64,000 nt of DNA from contig JAZQMQ010000016.1 in the NCBI GenBank assembly GCA_045543555.1, positions 62,001 through 126,000 of the forward strand, given 5' to 3'. The notes below the pieces were generated by a model. That model did not search any database and was not told the origin of the DNA. It worked only from the letters and a program-made list of their open reading frames with translations. Origin of the DNA: Colimorpha_A sp045543555 (GTDB taxonomy: Bacteria; Bacillota; Clostridia; Oscillospirales; CAG-272). The position numbers were made by a program, and so were the translations under genes. Numbering within the stretch: position 1 is the stretch's first letter; every line of letters begins with the position of its first letter. Positions 7,575 to 16,036 of this stretch are shown piece by piece.

Positions 7575-9002
7575 ATGAAATTGATAAGAAATATTAAAGG
7601 CTTGCCACTTATTTACGTTCCCATATTTTTGAGTATGTGTCTAATAATCAGCGTTATGCAGATAGGCTGGTCGGTGGTATCATCCTGCGATAATGCCAAA
7701 GCGTCCTTGTCCGAAAGCTACGATGCTCTTTTGGCTGTAAGCCTTAAGGAGAGAACGGTAAACGTATACAGCGACAAGGGTAGCGTTGTAGGAACCGAAA
7801 ATCTCAACAAATCGAAGATCAATGATACGGTAATTTCGGAGGTTTCAAAGTATTCCGAGATTACAAATGTTAGATTTATTTCGGAAACCTACTATATTGG
7901 TATCTCTGATATAATGTCCTCGGATTCATTTGGGCAAATGTGTGATGCCGTTAAAAGCGGCGGACAATTTGACTATACCGCTCCTGTATACATATTTGAC
8001 GTTATGCCAATTTACCAGCTTGGAATGATTGCTGTAGATGATGATACTCTTATGAGCATATCTGATGTAAATATCAGCCTTTTTGACGGAAAAGAGAAAG
8101 GCGTAATTATTCCGAGAAAGATGTATGAGTGTTTCGGCAATCCCGAAGAATTGGTATTCGGATGGGGCACATATGATCGTTCTGCGGATCTGCCGTATGC
8201 GTTCCTTCAGGTCAAAGGAGTATATGATTGCGAGGATAAAACCGCTTGTTCAAGAATTTATTGTGATCTCGACGCCTGGCGAGCGGTTTTTCCGCTCGAT
8301 CAAGCTCCGAAGGACTACGGTGAGTTAGGTGCAATGGATGCATACGGGCTCAAAGCGCTTTTTGCAACGCTTGACGATCCTTCAAAGGCGGAAAGCGTGA
8401 TCAAATCGCTCGGGAAAGAGCTTGATCCGTATGATTATCTCATAACAGCAGATGACTATGAATATAAATTTGCCGCATCTCAGCTTAACAGTATAAAAAA
8501 TTTGGCTCTTACAGTTTTTATTGGCGGAGCGGGCTTTTCGGGTATCGTATTCTTGTTTTTACTTTGGTATGCACTAAAGCTCAGGGAAGAAGAGTATTAT
8601 ATCCTTCGCGCCATGGGTATGAGTTCCGCACGGGTTTCACTCGGTATGACTGCCGAATTTATGCTAGTAATAATTGCAGCTTTGTTCTTTGGACTCTTCA
8701 TCAGCGCTATGGCGGGTGATACAGTTTGCGATGCAGTCAATACGGTGATCAAAAGCAATCTTGAATCGACGCAGAATAAATTTGCCGAAAGGATAGAATT
8801 TTTCAAAAACAAAGAGGAATTGCAGGCAGTATTTAACGGTGCGGTTGATAGCTTTAAACGAGTGGATATGTCACTTACTTACAAAACGTCGCCCGTATTG
8901 GCTAAGTGGCAAATAATATGTACAGTATTGATATCGCTGCCGCTTTTTGTGTGTAATTCAATGTTTGCGCACCGCAAGCTTATGAAAAGGGGGTATGAAT
9001 AA
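7575..9002 (+). CDS. FtsX/MacB-type ABC transporter permease (second subunit)
   Basis: 475 residues with the same plan: N-terminal helix (about 12-32), extracytoplasmic domain of roughly 270 residues, and three C-terminal helices, with KLREEEYYILRAMGMSSARV as the coupling region. It is only distantly similar to the subunit before it, so the transporter would be a heterodimer. The ATG at 7575 has AGG 8 nt upstream; the GTG at 7566 overlaps the previous frame and is less likely. The stop codon shares its last base with the ATPase start. Confidence 0.83.
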   Translation: MKLIRNIKGLPLIYVPIFLSMCLIISVMQIGWSVVSSCDNAKASLSESYDALLAVSLKERTVNVYSDKGSVVGTENLNKSKINDTVISEVSKYSEITNVRFISETYYIGISDIMSSDSFGQMCDAVKSGGQFDYTAPVYIFDVMPIYQLGMIAVDDDTLMSISDVNISLFDGKEKGVIIPRKMYECFGNPEELVFGWGTYDRSADLPYAFLQVKGVYDCEDKTACSRIYCDLDAWRAVFPLDQAPKDYGELGAMDAYGLKALFATLDDPSKAESVIKSLGKELDPYDYLITADDYEYKFAASQLNSIKNLALTVFIGGAGFSGIVFLFLLWYALKLREEEYYILRAMGMSSARVSLGMTAEFMLVIIAALFFGLFISAMAGDTVCDAVNTVIKSNLESTQNKFAERIEFFKNKEELQAVFNGAVDSFKRVDMSLTYKTSPVLAKWQIICTVLISLPLFVCNSMFAHRKLMKRGYE

Positions 9003-9661
9003 TGGCTTTGCTTGAAGTTAGGGACGTTCATTACGAATACGTTAACGGAAAAAACGTAACTAAGGCGCTGCGGGGTGTAAATCTTAGCCTTGAAAAAGGC
9101 AAAACTTACGCTGTAACAGGTAGAAGCGGTTGCGGAAAAACGACGCTACTTTCGCTTATAGCCGGATTTGATAAGCCTTCATCCGGACAGATACTTTTTG
9201 ACGGTGAACCAATAAACAATGCAAACAGCTTCAGACGAGATAACGTCGGAATGGTTTTTCAGTCATATAATCTGATAAAGCATCTGACCGTTTTGGAAAA
9301 TATACTAATAGCCACCGAAATATCGTCAGTTCCGAGGTGCGAACGTAAAAAACGTGCCTGTGAGGCTGTGAAAATGGTTGGCTTGACCGAAAAGCATTTG
9401 AAAAAGCGCCCCGGGCAGCTCTCGGGCGGTGAACAGCAGAGGGTTGCTGTTGCACGAGTCATTGCTTGTTCTCCCAAGATTATTCTCGCAGACGAGCCCA
9501 CGGGAAATCTCGATAATGCCAATAGCGATGTTGTCGTGTCATTGCTTTGCGATATGGCCAAAAATGACGGTAAATGCGTTGTGATCGTGACGCATTCGGA
9601 AGAAATAGCACAGAGGGCAGATGTGAGAATAAGAATGGCTGACGGCAAAAATTGTGATTGA
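9002..9661 (+). CDS. ABC transporter ATPase, MacB/LolD type
   Basis: 219 residues, the normal size for LolD/MacB-class ATPases. Walker A GRSGCGKTT (about 40-48), Q-loop MVFQSYNL, signature LSGGEQQRVAVARV, Walker B IILADEP followed by TGNLDN, and H-loop VTHSEE are all intact. The gene overlaps the permease by one base (TAATG), and AAAAGGGGG lies just upstream. It completes a three-gene transporter with the two permeases. Class knowledge says it works by mechanotransmission on a periplasmic or surface client. Confidence 0.9.
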   Translation: MALLEVRDVHYEYVNGKNVTKALRGVNLSLEKGKTYAVTGRSGCGKTTLLSLIAGFDKPSSGQILFDGEPINNANSFRRDNVGMVFQSYNLIKHLTVLENILIATEISSVPRCERKKRACEAVKMVGLTEKHLKKRPGQLSGGEQQRVAVARVIACSPKIILADEPTGNLDNANSDVVVSLLCDMAKNDGKCVVIVTHSEEIAQRADVRIRMADGKNCD

Positions 9662-9689
9662 TGGTTAATGTAAAAATTATAATTACCTA

Positions 9690-9727
9690 TTGACAAAGTT
9701 CTTTCACTGTGATATCATTATGATATC
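9690..9727 (+). promoter_or_regulatory. Promoter with palindromic operator for the SPFH operon
   Basis: TTGACA (9690-9695), 17-nt spacer, TATCAT (9713-9718). A perfect inverted repeat, GATATCA-TTA-TGATATC (9711-9727), covers the -10 box, which is the usual place for a repressor site. The small ribbon-helix-helix protein of the operon is one possible ligand. Confidence 0.75.
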
Positions 9728-9748
9728 AACTATGAAAGGACTGTTGTT

Positions 9749-10762
9749 ATGAAAGAAATCGTACTCGGAAAAAGAAAAAACGGAATGGCGGTGCTTATTT
9801 TAACTGCACTTCTCTACATTTGCGCGTTCGCACTTATGATATACGGAGGAATCATAATGGATGCCGGCGGGGACCCGGTTCTCTTTGCAATCGGGATTGT
9901 GTGGATCAGTATTGGATGGATCCCCTTCCTCGGACTTAAGATTCTTAAGCCTCAGGAGGCGCTCGTGCTTACGCTTTTCGGTAAATACGTGGGAACCCTC
10001 AAGGGCGACGGATTCTACTATGTGAATCCCTTCTGTGTAGCGGTCAATCCCGCGGCAAACACAGAGCTTAATCAAAGCGGAGACGTTAAAAAGACTCCCG
10101 TGATGGTCTCAGCTACAGCAAACGGTGCCGCAACATTACAAGTTGTAAACAAGAAGTTATCCCTCAAGATCATGACTCTTAACAATAACAAGCAGAAGAT
10201 CCACGACTGTCTCGGAAATCCCGTTGAGATCGGAATTGCGGTGACCTGGAAGATCGTTGATACCGCAATGGCAGTATTTAACGTTGATAACTATAAGGAA
10301 TTTCTTTCTCTTCAGTGTGATACCGCGCTTCGTAATATAGTGAGAACGTATCCCTACGACGTAGCTCCCAATATCGACACCACGGGTGACGGCTTGGCGG
10401 ACGACGGAAGCCTTCGCGGATCAAGCGAGGTTGTTGCATCTCGTATCAGAGACGAAATTCAAGCGCGCGTCAATACGGCGGGCATCGAAATCGTCGAGGC
10501 TCGCATAACATATCTTGCATACGCTCCCGAAATTGCGGCAGTAATGCTTCAGAGACAGCAGGCATCTGCGATCATCGATGCAAGAAAGATGATCGTTGAC
10601 GGTGCTGTCGGAATGGTCGAAATGGCTCTGGCACGCCTTTCCGAAAACAACACCATCGAGCTTGACGAGGAAAGAAAAGCGGCAATGGTATCAAATCTTC
10701 TCGTTGTTCTCTGCGGAAACCGCGATGCACAACCCATAGTTAATTCAGGCAGCTTGTACTGA
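9749..10762 (+). CDS. SPFH/Band 7 domain membrane protein
   Basis: 337 residues. Two hydrophobic segments (about 14-35 and 45-66) anchor the protein, followed by an SPFH domain opening LKPQEALVLTLFGKYVGTL and continuing through NPVEIGIAVTWKIVD and the LQCDTALRNIVRTYPYD helix. The later EARITYLAYAPEIAAVMLQRQQA helix is typical of flotillin/stomatin relatives, which form membrane scaffolds. GAAAGGA precedes the ATG. The TGATG junction with the next gene means the two are translated together, a pairing seen in other bacterial genomes. Function is inferred as membrane-domain organisation or stress response. Confidence 0.85.
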   Translation: MKEIVLGKRKNGMAVLILTALLYICAFALMIYGGIIMDAGGDPVLFAIGIVWISIGWIPFLGLKILKPQEALVLTLFGKYVGTLKGDGFYYVNPFCVAVNPAANTELNQSGDVKKTPVMVSATANGAATLQVVNKKLSLKIMTLNNNKQKIHDCLGNPVEIGIAVTWKIVDTAMAVFNVDNYKEFLSLQCDTALRNIVRTYPYDVAPNIDTTGDGLADDGSLRGSSEVVASRIRDEIQARVNTAGIEIVEARITYLAYAPEIAAVMLQRQQASAIIDARKMIVDGAVGMVEMALARLSENNTIELDEERKAAMVSNLLVVLCGNRDAQPIVNSGSLY

Positions 10763-10944
10763 TGGCAGAAAAGAAGCAGATACCTCTGCGGCTTTCGATA
10801 ACGCTTTTTGAAGAGCTTTCTACTTGGGCAGAAGATGACTTCAGGTCGGTCAATGGACAGATTGAATATCTGCTGACCGAATGCGTGAAGCAGAGAAAAA
10901 AGAACGGAGCATATGTGCCTAAAAAAATAAAAAATGAAGAATAA
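10762..10944 (+). CDS. Small Arc/ribbon-helix-helix DNA-binding protein
   Basis: 60 residues. The start KKQIPLRLSITLFEELSTWAE is a beta strand with alternating residues followed by the first helix of an RHH fold, and SVNGQIEYLLTECVKQRKK is the second helix. Arc-like proteins bind operators as dimers of dimers. It overlaps the SPFH stop codon by one base, so the pair is made from one mRNA. It could autorepress at the palindrome at 9711-9727, but this is inference. Confidence 0.75.
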   Translation: MAEKKQIPLRLSITLFEELSTWAEDDFRSVNGQIEYLLTECVKQRKKNGAYVPKKIKNEE

Positions 10945-10945
10945 A

Positions 10946-10979
10946 AAATTGAGCGGAGGTATATACCTTCGCTCAATTT
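10946..10979. terminator. Bidirectional terminator between convergent genes
   Basis: Stem AAATTGAGC / GCTCAATTT with a second inner pairing (AGGT/ACCT). On the minus strand the stem is followed by a run of six T, serving the glycosidase gene; on the plus strand it ends the SPFH operon more weakly. Confidence 0.7.
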
Positions 10980-11001
10980 GATTATGGGGCAAAAATATGA
11001 A

Positions 11002-13266
11002 TTATTTTTTGATAACAACGAATTTTGCACAACGTTTGTTGAAGTCTATCTCAAACTCAGAGCCCTCGGTGTATTCTACATACTCGATTTCACCCGTAAG
11101 TGGATCGTAGATTTCAAATCCTTTGATTTCGCCGTCATATACTAACTTGAATTTGTTGTCTATCATACTTTCGTTGTAGATCCAATAGGTTTCCTCACCA
11201 TTAAGGGTATATTTGCTTAAGCATACTGCAGACGAACTTCTTTTTGTTTTTACTGTAAGGTTGAAATTATCATACTTTTTGATTTCTGAAATCATTTCAT
11301 CAACAGAAATTGATGAATCACAAAGGGTGGGGGTGAATTGTGATGCTAATTCCTTGAGCGCATCCATATCCTCAAATCTGTCTGCCAGATATGGTACTCC
11401 GTTTGCGAAATAGACCTTACCACCGGCTTGCTGAAATTCGTAGAGCTTTTGTAAGCTTTTAAGTGACATTACTTCGGCGTGAGGAATAATGATTTGAGTA
11501 AATGAAGCGTAACCGTTTGTAAGGGCTCCGTTTTTAATCTCCGCTTCATGAATGAAGGTGTCGTCGATTCTTAAGAAGTCGAGCTGTGAATCCCATAGTT
11601 TGTGTGCAATGTCGTTGCCCAACGTCAGATCTTTTTGCTCATACAGATTGTCTGCTCCGCTTGCCATTGTATAAGACTGATGTGTTGCTATTGGATTGTA
11701 AAGTGCAATATCTCCGTCCCATTCAGCGCTTTGGGAAATATACCCGAGTCTGGCAAAATAGTCGACAAAATGCTGCTTGTTAGATTTTGTTGCATCAATA
11801 TTGACATAAGAGTTAATAAAGTTTCCACCGAAGAAATAAATGAGATTCATGGCATTCCATAGGATTTCCTGCTGTTCTTCATTCAATGCGGAGGGGCCTA
11901 TCAAATCCAGGATGCAGAGTTCGATCATTGTTAAATTTTCTTTATCGGTGATGCGGGAGATACTTGCTGCGTTTTTTATCGACATGGCCTGGCTTGATCT
12001 GCTTCCGTAAAATGAACTTGGATCGCCGAGGAGAATATCAACACCGAGCAATCCCATTTGTCTGTAACACAGCATTATATCTCCATAAAATGGTGTGGAG
12101 TTGATGGCTTCCTCCATGAATAGATGGCCTCCAAGTAATGTGCCGTTTTCCACACAAAAATCGTTGATTTGACCGAAAAAGTTCTCTGAAACCATTTTTG
12201 CTACGGTCTGACGATAATTGGTACGTACGATACGTGCCTCGTCGCTGTAATTTTCGAACATATAGTGAAGCTTATGTGTTATGGAATATCCGTGCATTTC
12301 TTCAAACAGCTCTTCGAATCCCGGCGCCCAAGACAACTGTGCGTATGGGTTAGAAGAACCATCGTGATTTTCTATAAGAGAGGGTTCATCTGTGAATACC
12401 GCAACTGCCTTATCCAGATAATTGAATTTTTCCACGTAAGGCTTGTACGCCACTTCAATGAACTTGGCTACGGCATTTTTGTCCATGATATTTGTATAGC
12501 TTTCGGTTAACCAGCCGTGATCGTATAACTTCGTTTCTGCATGAGTTCCCTCGTAGAACTCTTTCAGGGCATAGACGTACAATGTCCAGCTTCCGCTGAC
12601 ACCTGCAAAGCTTACCGCGTTGTCATTGATCGTTACATCGTGAACGTTTCCTTGTTCGTCTATTGCGTACGCGGTGTAAAGACGGATGAGACGCTCGTTT
12701 TTGTTTACTGTTATAGGATTCTTGCCGCTTCCGGTTTTTTTAATAAGGGTAAGTCCCTGAGCAATGTATTCCGGGTTATCGATAACAACTCTGCCTCCTG
12801 CAGATCCGCTGGGATATCCCTGCTCATCGTAGAGCCAAAATGAAAGCCCGTTATCTATAAGAATGTCGGCAACGCCATTAAGATTTTTAAAGTGATCGAG
12901 ATTATCAACAAATCCGTTCTCAAAGGGAACGTTCATAACGACGCCACCTTCGCCTTCATTACGCATTTTTAGAACATAATTATTAACTGCGTTTACAGAG
13001 TTTTTATATGAGTTCGCAATACCGTGCTGCAGAGAATGCCAACGATATTCTGCAGTTGGTTCAAAAAATAATTCTGCTAGAGGGTTTGACGGATCGGGAG
13101 TATAACCCGCTTGGTCCGTTGTGGGGGGTGTGGTGGTTCCGTGGCTAGTTATATCCATATTAGTGTCAATTGTAGAACTGTCGTTTTGGTTTGTTTTGCC
13201 ACCGCTGTTTGCACAGGAGCAAAACAGCATAGAGCATATTAGCGCTAAGCTGAGAAAACGTTTCAT
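11002..13266 (-). CDS. Large lipoprotein glycoside hydrolase, GH106/alpha-L-rhamnosidase-like
   Basis: 754 residues. The lipoprotein signal ends FCSC, followed by a Thr-rich linker to about residue 60. The catalytic region resembles GH106-type proteins: LSFWLYDEQGYPSGSAGG (about 145-160), the acidic AVFTDEPSL (about 290), GHLFMEE and MIELCILD. A C-terminal part (about 640-754), with YWIYNES and YDPLTGE, looks like a beta-sandwich. It would cut plant or host glycans outside the cell. Assignment to GH106 rests on these motifs only; another TIM-barrel family such as GH2-like is possible. It stands alone with its own promoter and terminator. Confidence 0.6.
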   Translation of the reverse strand: MKRFLSLALICSMLFCSCANSGGKTNQNDSSTIDTNMDITSHGTTTPPTTDQAGYTPDPSNPLAELFFEPTAEYRWHSLQHGIANSYKNSVNAVNNYVLKMRNEGEGGVVMNVPFENGFVDNLDHFKNLNGVADILIDNGLSFWLYDEQGYPSGSAGGRVVIDNPEYIAQGLTLIKKTGSGKNPITVNKNERLIRLYTAYAIDEQGNVHDVTINDNAVSFAGVSGSWTLYVYALKEFYEGTHAETKLYDHGWLTESYTNIMDKNAVAKFIEVAYKPYVEKFNYLDKAVAVFTDEPSLIENHDGSSNPYAQLSWAPGFEELFEEMHGYSITHKLHYMFENYSDEARIVRTNYRQTVAKMVSENFFGQINDFCVENGTLLGGHLFMEEAINSTPFYGDIMLCYRQMGLLGVDILLGDPSSFYGSRSSQAMSIKNAASISRITDKENLTMIELCILDLIGPSALNEEQQEILWNAMNLIYFFGGNFINSYVNIDATKSNKQHFVDYFARLGYISQSAEWDGDIALYNPIATHQSYTMASGADNLYEQKDLTLGNDIAHKLWDSQLDFLRIDDTFIHEAEIKNGALTNGYASFTQIIIPHAEVMSLKSLQKLYEFQQAGGKVYFANGVPYLADRFEDMDALKELASQFTPTLCDSSISVDEMISEIKKYDNFNLTVKTKRSSSAVCLSKYTLNGEETYWIYNESMIDNKFKLVYDGEIKGFEIYDPLTGEIEYVEYTEGSEFEIDFNKRCAKFVVIKK

Positions 13267-13295
13267 CTTTTCTCTCCTTTTTTATTTGTTTCAAA

Positions 13296-13324
13296 ATTAT
13301 AAATTGAAACTGAGATAAAGCCAA
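13296..13324 (-). promoter_or_regulatory. sigma-A promoter of the lipoprotein glycosidase
   Basis: Minus-strand TTGGCT (13319-13324), 17-nt spacer, TATAAT (13296-13301). TTTCAA / TTGAAA arms (13290-13309) flank the -10 box and could be an operator. The stretch 13325-13487 upstream holds no clear gene; a 13-codon frame MGKKQTIPNTSKR (13396-13437, minus) is seen but not convincing. Confidence 0.65.
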
Positions 13325-13487
13325 TAGTCAGTTGCTGAAAAAACATTTTTCTGATTTACAGACGGGTAAAAATCAAAAATGTGCGGTGGATCAGTTTACC
13401 TTTTAGAAGTATTGGGAATAGTTTGTTTTTTACCCATAATATTTTCCTGAAATTCTGTTTAATACTGCTTTGACGTAATCTCATTAT

Positions 13488-13536
13488 AACACAAAATCTC
13501 AGAAAAGACGTATTTCTGAGATTTTGTGTTTTTTAT
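13488..13536 (+). terminator. Very stable hairpin downstream of the feo operon
   Basis: An 18-bp perfect stem beginning AACACAAAATCTCAGAAA with a 7-nt loop. A T-run follows on the plus strand only. On the minus strand it directly follows the feo operon, where its stability alone could stop RNA polymerase. A TATAAT on the minus strand abuts it (13482-13487). Confidence 0.6.
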
Positions 13537-13555
13537 GGTTAAATCGGAAGAAAGC

Positions 13556-13726
13556 TTACTTTTTGAGACTTGAACACGTATGTGTGCTTGATTTTTTGGA
13601 GCATTCCGAAGCGTATGGACATCCGATACACTTTTTCCCCTTCTTCTTTTCACTGATAATATAAATGATCGCCAATATCATAACCGATACAACGGATATT
13701 ATTATGATGATATCGGTCATATTCAT
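13556..13726 (-). CDS. FeoB-associated Cys-rich membrane protein
   Basis: A 56-residue gene that is easy to miss. It has one N-terminal membrane helix (about 4-24, IIIIISVVSVMILAIIYII) followed by KKKGKKC and the pattern C-x2-C-P...C...C (CIGCPYASEC, then HTC). This matches the small FeoB-associated proteins encoded downstream of feoB in many Bacillota, thought to help ferrous iron transfer. Its ATG overlaps the feoB TGA (ATGA). The feoB SD region AGAAAGGAAAG lies just upstream, so translation is coupled. Confidence 0.85.
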   Translation of the reverse strand: MNMTDIIIIISVVSVMILAIIYIISEKKKGKKCIGCPYASECSKKSSTHTCSSLKK

Positions 13727-15675
13727 GCGGCTTTCCTTTCTGCGTTTCTTTTGCGGTTATTTGCAGCTAATAAACAGATCACCGCCACAAATACGAGTAC
13801 TGCTATGCCTCCAAGCAGGGCAGGTGTGATAGCTAACGAAGAAGGTGAAACGATGAGTGTTCCTACCGTATAAACAAGATAGGCTATGGTATAACCGATA
13901 CCCACCTGCAGAGCGAGTCCGCCCCAGAACCATTTTGCGCTCTTCATTTCGGCGTTCATAGCACCGATAGTGGCAAAGCAGGGCGGGGAGAAAAGGTTAA
14001 ACATAAGAAATGACAGAGCGGCAACCGACGTTAATCCGGGAGCGGCGCCCGAAAGCTCGGTGGCAACGTCTGAGATGGCAAAGCATACCGCGAGTGTTCC
14101 TACGACATTTTCTTTGGCAATAAATCCCGTGATGGCTGCAGCCGCCATCTGCCAGGCGTGAATGCCGATTATCGGAATGAGAAGATAGGCTATTGGACCG
14201 CCAAAGGAGGCGAGTATTGATTCGTTTGCATTTTCTTCGGGTCTGAACGACCAGTTAAATGACTGCATTATCTGAACCGCAGTATTGCAGACCAGAATTA
14301 CGGTTGCTGCCTTGACGACGAATGACCATCCTCTCTGACACATGGAAACAAACGCGCGATAGAGTGACGGGAACTTATATTCGGGAATTTCTATGATGAA
14401 GTATGATTTCTTTTTTCGGTTACCGGTTATTGAATTCACAATAAGGGCGCAAATGAGGATCACAACGATGCCTGCAAAATACATAAGAGGGCCGATCCAC
14501 GAGGACCCCTTGAAGAATGCTCCCGACAACGCCGCAATTATGGGAAGCTTTGCTCCGCATGGCATAAACGGTGCAAGCATTGCTGTCGCTCTTCTTTCAC
14601 GTTCGTCGCGAATGGTACGGCAAGCCATAACTCCGGGGATTGAGCATCCCGTGCCGATTACGAAAGGAATTACCGATTTTCCCGAGAGTCCTACCTTTTT
14701 GAATATCGGGTCCAGGACCACCGAAACGCGTGCCATATATCCGCAATCCTCAAGCAGAGCCAAAAGGAAATACATGACCATAACAAGCGGAAGAAACCCG
14801 ATTACTGCGATAACACCGCCAATAACTCCGTCGATCAAAAGTGCATAAATAAGGGGATTGGCATCTGCCATCAGCCTTCCGAGCGCCATTTGCCCCTTTT
14901 CAAGATATCCGACAAGCAGATCTGCTATCCAAACGCCCGGCCCTGCCTGGGATATCCAAAAGACCGCGAACATGACAACGGCAAATATCGGTATTCCCAA
15001 CCATTTATTAGTCAGGATATTGTCTATTTTGTCATGTGTGTTCTTTTTTGAGATTTGAATTTTTTTGCTTTCTACGTCGGCAACAATTCCGTTAACGAAC
15101 TCAAAGCGCTTTTTGTCGGATTCGGTTACCGCTTCTTTGCTGCTCTGGTCTGCGGTATCTGAGTAGGGTGCGGTCTGATTTTTTCCAACTGCAGAAATTG
15201 CAGCAGAAATGAGCTCCTTTAAGCCTTCTTTCTTTGTGGATGCGGTTTTTACCACCGGACATCCAAGCTTTTGAGAAAGAATTTCCGAATTAAGATCGGT
15301 CTCTTTTTTGTTTGTTACGTCGGTCTTATTAAGTGCAACGATTACGGGGAGCCCAAGCTCAAGAAGCTGCGTCGTGAAGAAAAGACTGCGGCTTAAATTA
15401 GTCGAATCGACTATATTGATTATTACGTCCGGAGCTTCGTTTGTAACGTAGTCACTTGTTATGGACTCCTCTTGGGTGAAGGCTGACATGGAGTAAGCTC
15501 CGGGAAGGTCAACTGCGACGATGTCGTTTCTTCCGCAGAGGCTCTTTTTTATAGTGTGCTCTTTCTTTTCTACGGTGACTCCGGCCCAATTTCCAACCTT
15601 CTCGTTTTGACCTGTTAAGGCGTTATACATTGTGGTCTTTCCGCTGTTTGGGTTACCAGCTAATGCAATTCTCAT
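13723..15675 (-). CDS. feoB: Ferrous iron transport protein B
   Basis: 650 residues. The N-terminal G-domain has G1 GNPNSGKTT (about 7-15), the switch region WAGVTVEKKE, G3 DLPGAYS and G4 NKTD, so it should bind and hydrolyse GTP. Two gate (nucleoside-recognition) regions follow, with DCGYMARVSVVLDP and IPFVIGTGCSIPG, the Cys-containing motif typical of FeoB. About eight to ten membrane helices import Fe2+. It is shorter than the E. coli protein (773) but normal for Bacillota. It lies between feoA and the small Cys-rich partner. An inverted repeat at 15726-15745 in the 118-nt gap before it suggests its own metal control. Confidence 0.96.
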   Translation of the reverse strand: MRIALAGNPNSGKTTMYNALTGQNEKVGNWAGVTVEKKEHTIKKSLCGRNDIVAVDLPGAYSMSAFTQEESITSDYVTNEAPDVIINIVDSTNLSRSLFFTTQLLELGLPVIVALNKTDVTNKKETDLNSEILSQKLGCPVVKTASTKKEGLKELISAAISAVGKNQTAPYSDTADQSSKEAVTESDKKRFEFVNGIVADVESKKIQISKKNTHDKIDNILTNKWLGIPIFAVVMFAVFWISQAGPGVWIADLLVGYLEKGQMALGRLMADANPLIYALLIDGVIGGVIAVIGFLPLVMVMYFLLALLEDCGYMARVSVVLDPIFKKVGLSGKSVIPFVIGTGCSIPGVMACRTIRDERERRATAMLAPFMPCGAKLPIIAALSGAFFKGSSWIGPLMYFAGIVVILICALIVNSITGNRKKKSYFIIEIPEYKFPSLYRAFVSMCQRGWSFVVKAATVILVCNTAVQIMQSFNWSFRPEENANESILASFGGPIAYLLIPIIGIHAWQMAAAAITGFIAKENVVGTLAVCFAISDVATELSGAAPGLTSVAALSFLMFNLFSPPCFATIGAMNAEMKSAKWFWGGLALQVGIGYTIAYLVYTVGTLIVSPSSLAITPALLGGIAVLVFVAVICLLAANNRKRNAERKAA

Positions 15676-15725
15676 TCTAGAAATTCCTTTGCTGTTTTAT
15701 CGAAATTAATATGGCTTGATCAGCG

Positions 15726-15745
15726 GAGTTAGACGCAGCTAACTC
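15726..15745 (-). promoter_or_regulatory. Candidate DtxR-family operator before feoB
   Basis: Perfect inverted repeat GAGTTAG-ACGCAG-CTAACTC in the feoA-feoB gap. The core GTTAG-N6-CTAAC recurs at the feoA promoter, and resembles the TTAG/CTAA half-sites known for DtxR/IdeR regulators. It could instead act as an RNA hairpin: outer bases GGCTGATC and GATCAAGCC can extend the stem. Confidence 0.55.
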
Positions 15746-15793
15746 TATTTCAAAAAACCGATCAGCCACTCTAATGCTATTTATCATCCGGTT

Positions 15794-16006
15794 TCAGATG
15801 ATAATAGCTTCAGCCAGCTGACTGTCTATGCTGTATCTTCCGTCTTTGATTGAAACCACACAAATTCCCTTGCCTTGTGAGATAACTGTGATGGGCTGAC
15901 CCTCGTAACAGCCAAGCGAGAAAAGAAACGAGTTGAGTTCCTCATCGTCGGTTTTTAGGCTTTTGACTATGTATTCTTTTCCTTCTTCGGCTTGGCGGAG
16001 ATTCAT
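15794..16006 (-). CDS. feoA: Ferrous iron transport protein A (SH3-like)
   Basis: 70 residues, normal for FeoA, a small SH3-like cytoplasmic protein thought to bind FeoB and tune its activity. It starts MNLRQAEEGKEYIVKSL and contains LFSLGCYEGQPITVI, the conserved LG...G..i.v strand region. I chose the ATG at 16006 because GAGGAA lies 8 nt upstream; the longer frame to 16069 would reach back across the promoter. First gene of feoA-feoB-Cys-rich protein. Confidence 0.9.
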   Translation of the reverse strand: MNLRQAEEGKEYIVKSLKTDDEELNSFLFSLGCYEGQPITVISQGKGICVVSIKDGRYSIDSQLAEAIII

Positions 16007-16036
16007 TTGTGTAGTTCCTCGATTATTGAATTTTGA

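Noticed and set aside
13459..13653. 64-codon minus-strand frame starting MKRRRGKSV
   Set aside because: It is a shifted frame of the FeoB-associated Cys-rich gene and reads into the terminator stem.
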